Assembly: GCF_014873915.1 (NCBI RefSeq)
Contig: NZ_JADBEJ010000005.1
Coordinates: 372,001 to 436,000 of the forward strand
Reading direction: 5' to 3'
DNA length: 64,000 nucleotides
DNA from: Amycolatopsis roodepoortensis
Lineage (GTDB): Bacteria > Actinomycetota > Actinomycetes > Mycobacteriales > Pseudonocardiaceae
Under the pieces are notes generated by a model, which saw nothing but the letters and a program-made list of their open reading frames with translations, was not told the DNA's origin and made no database searches. Shown piece after piece: positions 42,632 through 50,803 of the stretch. Each line of letters begins with the position of its first letter. Positions within the stretch are counted from its first letter, which is position 1. Position numbers and translations under genes: made by a program.

Positions 42632-44032
42632 TCAGGAAGCCGTGTACAACGCGCCGAGGAACTCCAGTAGCAGCCGCTCCCGCAACGGACCGGGTGCCGT
42701 GGCCAGCAACGCGTTGATCTCGGCCATCCGGGTGGGCAACCCGGCCGCACCGCCGAGGCCGGCGGCCGCCAGCAGCCCGGCGAACTGCTCCGGCGTCAAC
42801 GTCGCCGGGTCCAGCGCGGCGACGAATTCGGCCACCTGTGGGTCGACGACGACCGGCCCCGCCTCACGGGCGGCCGCGACCGACGCGGCGAGATCGGCGA
42901 GGAAGTCCTTCTCGCTCCCCCTGTTCGCGGCCGTCACGGTCAGATGCAGGTTCGCGGGCGACGATTCGTGGGCGAACTGCGGCTGGACGTACCAGCCGCG
43001 TTCGCGCATCTCGTCCGCGACGGTGAACAGGTCGAATCCGGCGCCGTCCGCGACGGTGAACGCGAGCAGGGTCGACACCGGATCACCGAGGACGCGCAAG
43101 CCGTCCAGCGCCTCGATCCCGGCCCGGATCCCCACGGCCGCTTCACGCGCCGCCGAAGCCAGCTTCGCGTAACCCTCGTCGCCGACATGGCGCACCACGG
43201 CCCATGCCGCGGCGAGCGGGCCACCGGACCGTGTGCTCTGCAGCGTGGTGTTCAGCATCGTGTAGCCGGGCCAGTCGGCACTGGCGAAGTACTGCGGACG
43301 GCGAAGTTCGGCGTTGGCGTGCAAGAGAACCGACACGCCTTTCGGGCAGTAGGCGTACTTGTGCAGGTCCACCGAGACGCTGGTGACGCCGGGGACGTCG
43401 AAGCCGAACGGGCCCTGCCCCAGGTACGGCAGCACCCACCCGCCGATGCAGGCGTCGACGTGGAACCGGACGCCGTCCAGCAGCGCGGCGATCTCGGGGA
43501 TCGGATCGAGGACGCCGTGGGCGTACGACGGAGCGCTCGCGACGACGAGCACCGTGCCGCCGTCGACCGCCGCGGCCATCGCCTCGGGGACGGCGCGGAA
43601 GGTCACCGGATCGACCGGCACCGAAACCGCGCGGACGCCGAAGAAATGCGCCGCCTTGTGGAACGCCGCGTGCGCGGTCGTGGGCAACACGATGTTCGGC
43701 GTGGCCACGTCGGGACGCGCGTCGCGGGCGGCCAGGACGGCGAGCATGCACGACTCCGTGCCGCCCGAGGTCACCGAACCGACCGTCTCCGCCGTACCGC
43801 CCAGCAGCCGCGCGGCGGTACCGACGAGGTCGTTCTCCATCCGCAGCAGGCTGGGGAACGCCGTCGGGTCGAGGCCGTTGGCCGACGACGCCAGCGCGTG
43901 CGCCGCCGCGCCGAGTTCGTCCACTTCGGACAGACCACTGTCGTAGACGTACGCGAGTGTCCGGCCCCCGTGCGTCGGCAAGTCCCCCGCGCGCAGCTCC
44001 CGCAGTTCCCTCAGGATGTCCTCGGCGGTCAC
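42632..44032 (-). CDS. PLP-dependent lyase, sphingosine-1-phosphate-lyase-like
   Basis: Group II decarboxylase-fold PLP enzyme of 466 residues. SVSVDLHKYAYCPKG with the PLP lysine K225, and FHVDACIGGW at 190-199, are hallmarks of sphingosine-1-phosphate lyases; TSGGTES binds the cofactor phosphate. S1P lyases split the phosphorylated long-chain base into a fatty aldehyde and phosphoethanolamine. Overlap of 4 bp with the MFS gene and the presence of sphingomyelinase and ceramidase in the same operon support this role. A tyrosine or glutamate decarboxylase is the alternative but fits the motifs less well. Confidence 0.85.
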   Translation of the reverse strand: MTAEDILRELRELRAGDLPTHGGRTLAYVYDSGLSEVDELGAAAHALASSANGLDPTAFPSLLRMENDLVGTAARLLGGTAETVGSVTSGGTESCMLAVLAARDARPDVATPNIVLPTTAHAAFHKAAHFFGVRAVSVPVDPVTFRAVPEAMAAAVDGGTVLVVASAPSYAHGVLDPIPEIAALLDGVRFHVDACIGGWVLPYLGQGPFGFDVPGVTSVSVDLHKYAYCPKGVSVLLHANAELRRPQYFASADWPGYTMLNTTLQSTRSGGPLAAAWAVVRHVGDEGYAKLASAAREAAVGIRAGIEALDGLRVLGDPVSTLLAFTVADGAGFDLFTVADEMRERGWYVQPQFAHESSPANLHLTVTAANRGSEKDFLADLAASVAAAREAGPVVVDPQVAEFVAALDPATLTPEQFAGLLAAAGLGGAAGLPTRMAEINALLATAPGPLRERLLLEFLGALYTAS

Positions 44033-45333
44033 GAACGGCGCTCCAGCACCGACTTACGCAGCAGCGGAATACCGAGCACGATCAGCACGGCCGGGAGGAT
44101 CGACGCGCCGAGCAGGATCGCCGTGAGCGCGCTGTCCGGCTGGGCGACCTTGGCGTCGAGGCTGGACTGGTAGCCGCCGAACTGCAGCACCAGCCCCCAG
44201 AGCCCCGGCCCGAGCGCGAGCCCCAGCGTCTCCGACGCCGTCCAGACGCCGGCCGCGACCCCGGCCCTGGTCTCGCCGGTCCGCTCCTCCTCGTCGCTGA
44301 TCAGATCCGGCAGGATCGCCAGCGGGAACACCGAGATCCCCGCGTAGCCGACACCGCAGAAGGCCACGAACACCATCGTGACGGCGAACGGGAACACCTC
44401 GGCGCCGAGAAGCCCCAGCAGGCCGACGCCGAACGCGGCGGTCGCGATCCGGAACCCGGCCAGCTTCCCGACGCTCGCCCCGAGTCGCGGCCACAGCGGC
44501 ATGGTCAGCAGCGCCGGTCCGACGAAACCGACGAACAGGACCGTCGAGTAGCCGGAGCTGCCGAGGATGCGCTCGGCGAAGAACGGGATCGCGGCCAGCA
44601 CCGTGCCGATACCGAGCGCCTGGATGAAGTAGACGCCGAGCAGCCAGCGGAACGGCCGCCACTGCGCGAGTGTCCGGAGCAGTTCGCGCGGGCTGACCGT
44701 GTTCGGCCGCAGCGCGCCGACGGGAGCGCCCTTCAGGCCGAAGTACACGCCGAGCGTCGCGAGCAGGATGACCAGTGCGATGAACAGACCCATGACCCGG
44801 TATCCGGCGACACCGCCGATGAGGTCGGTGATCGCGGGCGCGCCACCGCCGGAGACCAGGATGGCGACCGCGAGGAAACCGATCCGGACGCTGGTCAGCT
44901 TCGTGCGCTCTTCGGCCGAGTCCGTCAGCTCGGCGGGCAGCGCGTTGAACGGCACCTGAAAGAAGGCGTACGCGGTGGCGCACAACAGGAACACGACGAC
45001 GACGTAGATCGCGTCGGGTACCGGGCCGCCGAATCCGGGATGCGCGAACAGGGCCGCGAAAAGGACGGAAACGCCGATTCCGCCGTAGAGCAGGAACCGG
45101 CGGCGGCTGCCGGTGCGGACCATGTCCGCGTCCGACAGCCTTCCCGCGATCGGGTTGAAGAGCACGTCCCACGCTTTGGGAACGAAGACGATCAGGCCGG
45201 CCACGCCCGCGGCGACGCCCATCGTGTCGGTGAGGTACTTCAGGAGGAGCAGGCCGGGAACCGTGCCGAAGGCGCCGGTGACGAACGAGCCGAGCGAGTA
45301 GCGGTACCTCGTCCGTGCTGGCAGCGATGCCAT
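44029..45333 (-). CDS. MFS transporter (GPH/MFS_2 type)
   Basis: Membrane transporter of 434 residues with about twelve helices. The early TGAFGTVPGLLLLKYLTDTMG and the loop GRLSDADMVRTGSRRRFLLYG with GxLSDxxxTRxGRRR character point to the glycoside-pentoside-hexuronide/MFS_2 type; that group also includes the vertebrate lysolipid carrier Mfsd2a. In this operon it may bring in sphingosine, ceramide breakdown products or phosphocholine. ATG 45333 lies 34 bp after the sphingomyelinase gene. Substrate is inference from context. Confidence 0.85.
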   Translation of the reverse strand: MASLPARTRYRYSLGSFVTGAFGTVPGLLLLKYLTDTMGVAAGVAGLIVFVPKAWDVLFNPIAGRLSDADMVRTGSRRRFLLYGGIGVSVLFAALFAHPGFGGPVPDAIYVVVVFLLCATAYAFFQVPFNALPAELTDSAEERTKLTSVRIGFLAVAILVSGGGAPAITDLIGGVAGYRVMGLFIALVILLATLGVYFGLKGAPVGALRPNTVSPRELLRTLAQWRPFRWLLGVYFIQALGIGTVLAAIPFFAERILGSSGYSTVLFVGFVGPALLTMPLWPRLGASVGKLAGFRIATAAFGVGLLGLLGAEVFPFAVTMVFVAFCGVGYAGISVFPLAILPDLISDEEERTGETRAGVAAGVWTASETLGLALGPGLWGLVLQFGGYQSSLDAKVAQPDSALTAILLGASILPAVLIVLGIPLLRKSVLERRS

Positions 45334-45367
45334 GATCCTCCTCGAGGCGGTTCTCCCGATGAAGGCC

Positions 45368-46327
45368 TCAGTATTGGATCTTGGCCACCACCGGGTAGTG
45401 GTCGGAGGGAATCGTGCCACCGTCGTAATGCACGAGCTGTACCGGGCCGACAGCGGCGAGTGGACGGCCGCCCGCGCGCACGGCGCCGACGTAGTCCAGC
45501 GAGTCACGGTAGGTCGCCGGAACGGACTTCGCCGCGTTCGGGTTCGTGGCCGCGTCGAAGGTGTACGCGCCTTCGCCCGTCGTGCGCAGAACGCCGCCGA
45601 GGAAGGCTTCGCCCTGCTGGACCTGGGTCCGGCCGAGGGAGTCCTTGCGCGCTTGCCCGGCCCAGTACTCGATGTTCAGGTCGCCCGCGATGACCACCGG
45701 CTCGCTCGCGGGGGCGTATTTCGTGACCAGGTCCCGGATCTCGCCGAGCTGCGCCATCCGGATCTCGTGCGCCTTCGGCAGCGTCTCCGGTCCCTCGTCC
45801 GCCTGCATATGCGTCCCCGCGATCCACACCGGCTTCCCGTCGACGACCAGCCGGGCGAGCGCGGCCCCCTTGTTGGACAGGTAGTCCGCTGTGCCGGAGT
45901 AGGAATTGCGGAACACCAGCTGGTGCTGTTCGGTCACCGGCGCCTTGCTGAGCACGGTGACGCCGCCGTTGACCACGACCGGGGAATTCGAGCAGTTCCC
46001 GTTCACCGTGGTCCAGCCGGGCGAGGTGCCGCAGTGCTGTCCGACCAGCGGGGTCTGGTGCGGCCAGACGTCCTTCAGCCGGTTCCGGAGTTCCTCCGCC
46101 TGTGCGCTGAAAGCCTCGTCCAGGACGACGACGTCGGCGTCGTTCGCCCGGATGACGTCCTCCGCCGCGCGAGCCCTGGCCTGTTTGTCCGAGGTGTTCG
46201 GGCTGGCGATCCAGGGCAGCTGCCAGATGTTGAAGGCCATGACCTTCACCGAGACCGCCGCCTGGGCGGGCACGGCGGTTCCGGCGAACATCGCGGCGGC
46301 GATGGCGAGTACGGCGAGCTTCCGCAC
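45368..46327 (-). CDS. Secreted sphingomyelinase-like phosphodiesterase
   Basis: Secreted protein of 319 residues. Signal peptide to about residue 24 (AVPAQAA). Endonuclease/exonuclease/phosphatase fold with VMAFNIWQLP (N33), VVLDEAF (metal ligand E71), IAGTHMQAD, VIAGDLNIEYW and the C-terminal SDHYPV. These and the lengthy loop with two cysteines resemble bacterial sphingomyelinase C, which cleaves sphingomyelin into ceramide and phosphocholine. A DNase or other phosphodiesterase is possible from the fold alone, but the next gene encodes a ceramidase. 16 bp after that gene. Confidence 0.85.
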   Translation of the reverse strand: MRKLAVLAIAAAMFAGTAVPAQAAVSVKVMAFNIWQLPWIASPNTSDKQARARAAEDVIRANDADVVVLDEAFSAQAEELRNRLKDVWPHQTPLVGQHCGTSPGWTTVNGNCSNSPVVVNGGVTVLSKAPVTEQHQLVFRNSYSGTADYLSNKGAALARLVVDGKPVWIAGTHMQADEGPETLPKAHEIRMAQLGEIRDLVTKYAPASEPVVIAGDLNIEYWAGQARKDSLGRTQVQQGEAFLGGVLRTTGEGAYTFDAATNPNAAKSVPATYRDSLDYVGAVRAGGRPLAAVGPVQLVHYDGGTIPSDHYPVVAKIQY

Positions 46328-46343
46328 GAATGATCCTTCCGGG

Positions 46344-48359
46344 TCAGGAGACGACGAACGTCCGTGAAGTCCCGCTGAACGCGGAGATCGCCCCGTTCCA
46401 GCCGTTCTTCCAGTTGCCGAAGTGGATCACGCGATATTTGCCGATCGGGGCGTTCGCGGGGATCTTCCAGTGGACGACGGCTTTCGATTCGGCGACGAAC
46501 GTCCGCGCCCAGTGGTACTTCGTGTCCCAGTCGCCGTCGTCGGCGTGGCGGACCCACTTGCCGTCGACCAGCCGCTGGATCTCCAGGAACGTGCCGCCGC
46601 GCCGCAGGTCGTTCTTCGGATGCCCGGTGACGAACTCGACCGCGACCTGTTCACCGCGCGCGTAGGTGCTCTTCGCGTCGACCAGGACGTCACCGAAGCT
46701 CTTGAACGCGGGCGGGCTGTCGAAGACGACCCCGGGCTGGAAGTTGATCAGCTTGCCGCGCAGGTCCCGCGGCGTCGGCCCGTGCGGCACCGCCGTGCCC
46801 GCCTTCATCGCGGCCGCGAGCTTCGCGAATTCCTGTTGATAGGCCGGAAGCGTGTACCGGCCGTACAGCGTCGACGCGCCTTCGTACTGCTGCGAGTCGT
46901 ACTCCTCGGGCGTGGTGATGTACTGGCTGTACGCGTTGGCGTACCCCTGGATGAGCACGTTCTCCAGCGGGACACCGAGTTCGGCGGCGACGGTCCGGCG
47001 CAGGCGCAGTCCGGCGACGATGGTCAGCTCGGCGGGCACGGCCACGAGATGCAGCTGCCCGATCCGGACGAGCTGCAGCGGCAGCACCTCTGGCGTCCAC
47101 GGATACGGCTTCATCGCGCCGAACGGCACCGCGATCACCTTCGGCGCGTGCGCGTCGGCGAGTGCCTGCGGGATCGGCGCGTCGATGCCGCCGAGCCAGT
47201 CGATGAACGGGTTCTTCACTCCTTCGGGGAGCGGTAGGCCGGGCCCGTCTTCGCGGCTGCCGGCCAGCATCGACACCCCGATCGCGGCCGTGCAGGTGCG
47301 CTGCGGCCGCCCGTTCGGGGTGTACTTCGCGTCGACGGCGACGTCGGACATGTCCACGTAGCACATCCGGTGGTCGACGCCGCCCGTCACGGCCTCGGCG
47401 GCCGCGTCGAAGGCGCTCTTCGCCGCGCGGAACTGGAGGTCGCCGATGGTGCGGGTGTTCTCGAACTCGGTTTCGGGGGTGCCGGGCTCGAGGTTCAGGT
47501 TCGGGCTCATGTCGCCGGTGTTGGTCTGCGGGAAGGCGGCGACGAACCGCGGGTTCCCGTCGAGGTACCGCACGCCGGCGTGGTCGTGCTCCCATTCGTA
47601 GGCGGCGTAACCCTTGTTGTCGCCGCTGATCAGGTGGTTGCCGTTGCTCATCGACGTCCCGTGCGTGGCGAACCAGCTGATCGCGCCGACGTCGACGCCG
47701 CTCTGGCTGAAGCGCAGGACCGTGACGGCCGGGTCGATGGCCTGCGGGAAGTGGTCCTTGTCCGCCTGCGGGTTCAGGTCGAAGGCCTTGCGTGAGCGGT
47801 TGACGCTCGCCTTGGTCAGTTCGGCGCGGCCGAGCCGGATCGACCCGGGCGCGAGGTTCGCGTGCGCCCGGGCGATCGCCTCGAAGATCCCGTCGACATG
47901 CGCGTCGTACACCTGCTGCTGGAAGCCCAGGATCGCCAGATCGTAGGCGGCGTAATGGGAATCCCCGCCGCACGCGGAGTGGGTGTGCGTGGCGTTGAGG
48001 AGGACGTTCTGCTCGGTGTAGAGATCGCCGTACGCGGCCTGGAGCTTGCGCAGCACGCCCTGGTGGACGGACTGGAACAGGGCGCCGAGGTCGGCGGTGA
48101 CGAAGGCGATCCGCTTGGCGCCGTCGTCGATCACGAAGGCGCGCGCCCGGGTGCGGAGGTGGATGCCGGCGGTCTGCTGCTGCGGCATCGAGTAACCCAT
48201 CATGCCGTTCTCGGCTGCCGGGCCGGTGACGTCGGAAATGCCGACACCGACGCGGAAACCCTTCGGCGGCGCCGCTTGCGCCTGCTGGGCGCCGAGCACG
48301 CCCGCCGCGACGGGCAACGCCGCCGCGCCCGCGAGAACCCGCCTCCGGCTCACCGTCAT
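46344..48359 (-). CDS. Neutral/alkaline ceramidase, Tat-exported
   Basis: Secreted enzyme of 671 residues that hydrolyses ceramide into sphingosine and a fatty acid. N-terminal SRRRVLAGAAALPVAAG is a twin-arginine-like signal. Zinc ligands are in NATHTHS (H125, H127) and FATHGTS (H233); the nucleophile S285 lies in NTGDMSPN, the motif of this family. A C-terminal Ig-like domain is seen from about 550. The ATG at 48359 follows GGGAGG, which overlaps a perfect 18-bp inverted repeat. First gene of the operon with sphingomyelinase, MFS carrier and lyase. Confidence 0.95.
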   Translation of the reverse strand: MTVSRRRVLAGAAALPVAAGVLGAQQAQAAPPKGFRVGVGISDVTGPAAENGMMGYSMPQQQTAGIHLRTRARAFVIDDGAKRIAFVTADLGALFQSVHQGVLRKLQAAYGDLYTEQNVLLNATHTHSACGGDSHYAAYDLAILGFQQQVYDAHVDGIFEAIARAHANLAPGSIRLGRAELTKASVNRSRKAFDLNPQADKDHFPQAIDPAVTVLRFSQSGVDVGAISWFATHGTSMSNGNHLISGDNKGYAAYEWEHDHAGVRYLDGNPRFVAAFPQTNTGDMSPNLNLEPGTPETEFENTRTIGDLQFRAAKSAFDAAAEAVTGGVDHRMCYVDMSDVAVDAKYTPNGRPQRTCTAAIGVSMLAGSREDGPGLPLPEGVKNPFIDWLGGIDAPIPQALADAHAPKVIAVPFGAMKPYPWTPEVLPLQLVRIGQLHLVAVPAELTIVAGLRLRRTVAAELGVPLENVLIQGYANAYSQYITTPEEYDSQQYEGASTLYGRYTLPAYQQEFAKLAAAMKAGTAVPHGPTPRDLRGKLINFQPGVVFDSPPAFKSFGDVLVDAKSTYARGEQVAVEFVTGHPKNDLRRGGTFLEIQRLVDGKWVRHADDGDWDTKYHWARTFVAESKAVVHWKIPANAPIGKYRVIHFGNWKNGWNGAISAFSGTSRTFVVS

Positions 48360-48370
48360 GAGTCGCACCT

Positions 48371-48411
48371 CCCGGCCACGAACATGAACCGACTTCATGT
48401 TCGTGGCCGGG
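48371..48411. promoter_or_regulatory. Perfect 18-bp inverted repeat overlapping the ceramidase ribosome site
   Basis: CCCGGCCACGAACATGAA (48371-48388) pairs perfectly with 48394-48411 around five bases. On the message the ribosome site GGGAGG begins within the 3' arm, 12 nt from the ATG. It may be an operator for an unidentified repressor or an RNA hairpin masking the ribosome site. It differs from the terminator-like repeat families. Confidence 0.7.
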
Positions 48412-48598
48412 ACGCTACGTGATGGGCCTCACTGCCGCAACCCACGAAAGGTGTGGGGGCTGAGGGGGCCTTTCCCCGCGTCCGATGCGGCGAAGGGCGC
48501 TTTCAGCACGTCACATGCAGGGGAGGCGGCCGCGTACCGGCTGCGGTTGATGCCAGGTCGAGTCCGTCCCAGATGCACCAGCAGCCACAGCGGCTGCG

Positions 48599-48648
48599 CG
48601 TGAAGGCCCCCTTCCCTCGGCTCAGCCGAGGAAACTCGACCTTCACAC
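48599..48648. repeat. Degenerate GTGAAGG-family hairpin
   Basis: The left arm GCGTGAAGGCCCCCTTCCCT is identical to that of the element at 1430, but the right arm has lost the GGGAAGGGG segment (reads GAGGAAACTCGACCTTCAC). A decayed copy, 9 bp from an intact one. Confidence 0.55.
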
Positions 48649-48656
48649 CTTCACCA

Positions 48657-48711
48657 GTACATGAAGGACCCCTTCCTTGCGCCTGACGCAAGGAAGGGGT
48701 CCTTCATGTAC
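48657..48711. terminator. Perfect 25-bp GTGAAGG-family hairpin
   Basis: Arms 48657-48681 and 48687-48711 pair without mismatch around CCTGA; the outer part is GTACATGAAGGACCCCTTCC. It lies 44 bp past the stop of the LLM oxidoreductase gene (minus strand) and probably terminates it. The remaining gap 48412-48598 holds only a weak third copy near 48460-48505. Confidence 0.7.
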
Positions 48712-48754
48712 CTCGCGCAGGCGAGAGCACGGCCAAGTCGCCGAATGCCGCTAC

Positions 48755-49780
48755 CTACGCGAGGGTTTCCGCGACCTTCGTGAGCGTCGCGGCATCTCCC
48801 CGCAAAAGCAGCGTGGTCACCACGGTCTCCTCCCACGCCGCGAGTTCGTCACGGATCTTTTCCGCCGGGCCGATCAGCGACGTGTCCTCGACCAGCGACG
48901 TCGGAATCGCCGCGATCGCCTCCTCCTTGCGGCCGGCCAGATACAACTCCTGCACCTTGTCGGCCACGTCCTCGTACCCCATCCGGGCGAAAACGTCGTG
49001 GTGGAAGTTGACCGATTTCGCGCCCATGCCGCCGATGTACAGCGCGAGCGACGGTTTGATCCAGCTCGCGGCCTCCTCGACGTCGTCGTGGACGAGCACG
49101 GGCACGGACGCGGCGACCTCGAAATCGTCGAAACCGTGCCGGGCGCCGGGGCGCGAGAAGCCCTCCTGCAGCGCTGTCCGGTAGAAGGCGTCGCTCTTGG
49201 GCGAGAAGAACAACGGGAGCCAGCCGTCGCAGATCTCGGCCGACAGCGCCACGTTCTTCGGCCCTTCCGCGGCGAGGAAGATCGGGATCTCCTTGCGGAA
49301 CGGGTGCACTGTGGACTTCAGCGGTTTACCGAGCCCGGTCCCGCCCTGTAGCGGCAACTGGAAGTGCTGCCCATCGTGGGTCACCGGCGCCTCGCGTGCG
49401 ACGACCTTCCGCACGATGTCGACGTACTCGCGGGTGCGCGCGAGCGGCTTCGGATACGGCTGCCCGTACCAGCCTTCGACCACCTGCGGCCCGGACGCGC
49501 CGAGCCCGAGCACGAACCGCCCGCCGGACAGGTGATCCAGCGTCAGCGCGTGCATGGCCGTCGCGGTCGGGGTGCGCGCCGACATCTGGACGATGTTGGT
49601 GCCGAGTTTGATCCGGCTGGTCGACGCGCCCCACCAGGCGAGCGGGGTGAACGCGTCCGAGCCGTAGCCCTCGGCGGTCCACACGGAGTCGAAGCCGAGT
49701 TCTTCGGCCCGCAGAACCGCGTCCAGCGCGCCCTCCGGCGGGCCGGACGACCAGTAACCGAGGTGATAACCCAGCTTCAT
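48755..49780 (-). CDS. LLM-class F420-dependent oxidoreductase
   Basis: Luciferase-like protein of 341 residues: MKLGYHLGYWSSGPPEGAL, FDSVWTAEGYGSDAFTPLAW, GRFVLGLGASGPQVVEGWYG and PIFLAAEGPKNVALSAEICDGWLP. The pattern is typical of the large actinobacterial F420-dependent group. It may oxidise or reduce an alcohol or alkene in lipid or xenobiotic metabolism; no substrate can be named. It follows the DUF2236 gene by 12 bp, so both are probably co-transcribed from the TetR-controlled promoter. Confidence 0.88.
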   Translation of the reverse strand: MKLGYHLGYWSSGPPEGALDAVLRAEELGFDSVWTAEGYGSDAFTPLAWWGASTSRIKLGTNIVQMSARTPTATAMHALTLDHLSGGRFVLGLGASGPQVVEGWYGQPYPKPLARTREYVDIVRKVVAREAPVTHDGQHFQLPLQGGTGLGKPLKSTVHPFRKEIPIFLAAEGPKNVALSAEICDGWLPLFFSPKSDAFYRTALQEGFSRPGARHGFDDFEVAASVPVLVHDDVEEAASWIKPSLALYIGGMGAKSVNFHHDVFARMGYEDVADKVQELYLAGRKEEAIAAIPTSLVEDTSLIGPAEKIRDELAAWEETVVTTLLLRGDAATLTKVAETLA

Positions 49781-49792
49781 CGAGGCTCCTAG

Positions 49793-50713
49793 TCAGACGT
49801 TCGGTGAGTAGTGCTCGGGTTTGCCCCGCTCCGAGAGTGGCGGAAGGTTCCTCGCGGGAGTCTCGACCAACGGCGCGTCCGGGGCCAGTTCGCCACGCTC
49901 GCGGCGCCAGCCCGCCCTGGCCCGCGGGTGGTAGCGGCGATCGCGCGGGACCAGCTTGAACGCCGCGTTGATCAGCTTGCCCACGCGGCGATGGCGTCGC
50001 TCGTCGCGTTCGGTCCAGGTGTAGCCGAGCCGCTCGCGGATCGGCGGGTCGTACAGGCCGACCGTCAGCCAGACGAAGTTCCGCGCCACCTGCCCGCGTA
50101 CGAGCTTCCACGCGAAATCCGGCAGCCAGGGCAGGAAATTCGGCTTCGGGAGGTCCTTGATGTCGAGGACGTCGCGCGTGGCCTTGTTGTCCTCCAGCAC
50201 GTCCTCACACATGTGCTTCCAGTAGAGCTGGAAGTCCTCCCAAGATTCCGGCACCGGGCGCATGCTCATGCCGTACATCTCGTACCACTGGACGTGCTCG
50301 TCGAACAGCTTCCGCTTCTCGGTCTCGCCGATGCCGCCACAGAAGTTGTCGGCGATGAGGATCGCGCTCACGAAGAACGTCGAATGCGCCCAGTAGAACG
50401 TGTCCGGGTTGAGCGCGTGATAGCGCCGCCCATGCTTGTCGACGCCCTTGATCCGATCGTGGTAGCCGCGCACCTCCAACGCGGTCTGCCGGGCGCGCGG
50501 ACCGTCGTAGATCACTCCCCCGATCGGGTACAGCGAGCGGAACAACCGCTGCCAGCGCTCCTCGAAGAACCGCGAGTGCTCCTCGACGCCCGCGCCCAGC
50601 TCGGGGTGCATGTTCTGCATGGATCCGGCCCAGAGCGCGATGAGCAGCCCGCGCCAGTCGCCGAAGTACTTCCAGGTCAGCGAATCCGGTCCCAGCGGCC
50701 GCGGCTGTGTCAT
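49793..50713 (-). CDS. DUF2236 (MpaB/Lcp-like) oxygenase family protein
   Basis: Protein of 306 residues of the oxygenase-MpaB/latex-clearing-protein fold: LTWKYFGDWRGLLIALWAGSMQNMHP, GRRYHALNPDTFYWAHSTFF (a histidine pair region) and YWKHMCEDVLEDN. Related proteins bind haem b and oxidise rubber, steroids or polyketides; the haem ligand histidine cannot be fixed here. No signal peptide, so it is intracellular. It diverges from a TetR gene with two operator-like repeats between them, and precedes an LLM oxidoreductase. Confidence 0.88.
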   Translation of the reverse strand: MTQPRPLGPDSLTWKYFGDWRGLLIALWAGSMQNMHPELGAGVEEHSRFFEERWQRLFRSLYPIGGVIYDGPRARQTALEVRGYHDRIKGVDKHGRRYHALNPDTFYWAHSTFFVSAILIADNFCGGIGETEKRKLFDEHVQWYEMYGMSMRPVPESWEDFQLYWKHMCEDVLEDNKATRDVLDIKDLPKPNFLPWLPDFAWKLVRGQVARNFVWLTVGLYDPPIRERLGYTWTERDERRHRRVGKLINAAFKLVPRDRRYHPRARAGWRRERGELAPDAPLVETPARNLPPLSERGKPEHYSPNV

Positions 50714-50741
50714 CCCCGGTCTCCTCAATGAGCTGGTTAAA

Positions 50742-50789
50742 TTGACCACAACTGTTGTCAGGTTAAAGTTGACAACGGTCGTAGTCAAC
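50742..50789. promoter_or_regulatory. Two operator-like inverted repeats between DUF2236 and TetR genes
   Basis: TTGACCACAACTGTTGTCA (50742-50760) and GTTGACAACGG followed by TCGTAGTCAAC (50768-50789) are related imperfect palindromes with TTGAC/GTCAA ends, spaced centre to centre by about 28 bp. They cover the divergent promoters and are probably TetR sites, one for each direction. Confidence 0.65.
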
Positions 50790-50803
50790 AAGAGGAGCCG
50801 ATC

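Noticed and set aside
42632..44032. Glutamate/tyrosine decarboxylase
   Set aside because: The motifs around the PLP lysine and HVDAC fit S1P lyases better, and the operon encodes sphingomyelinase and ceramidase.
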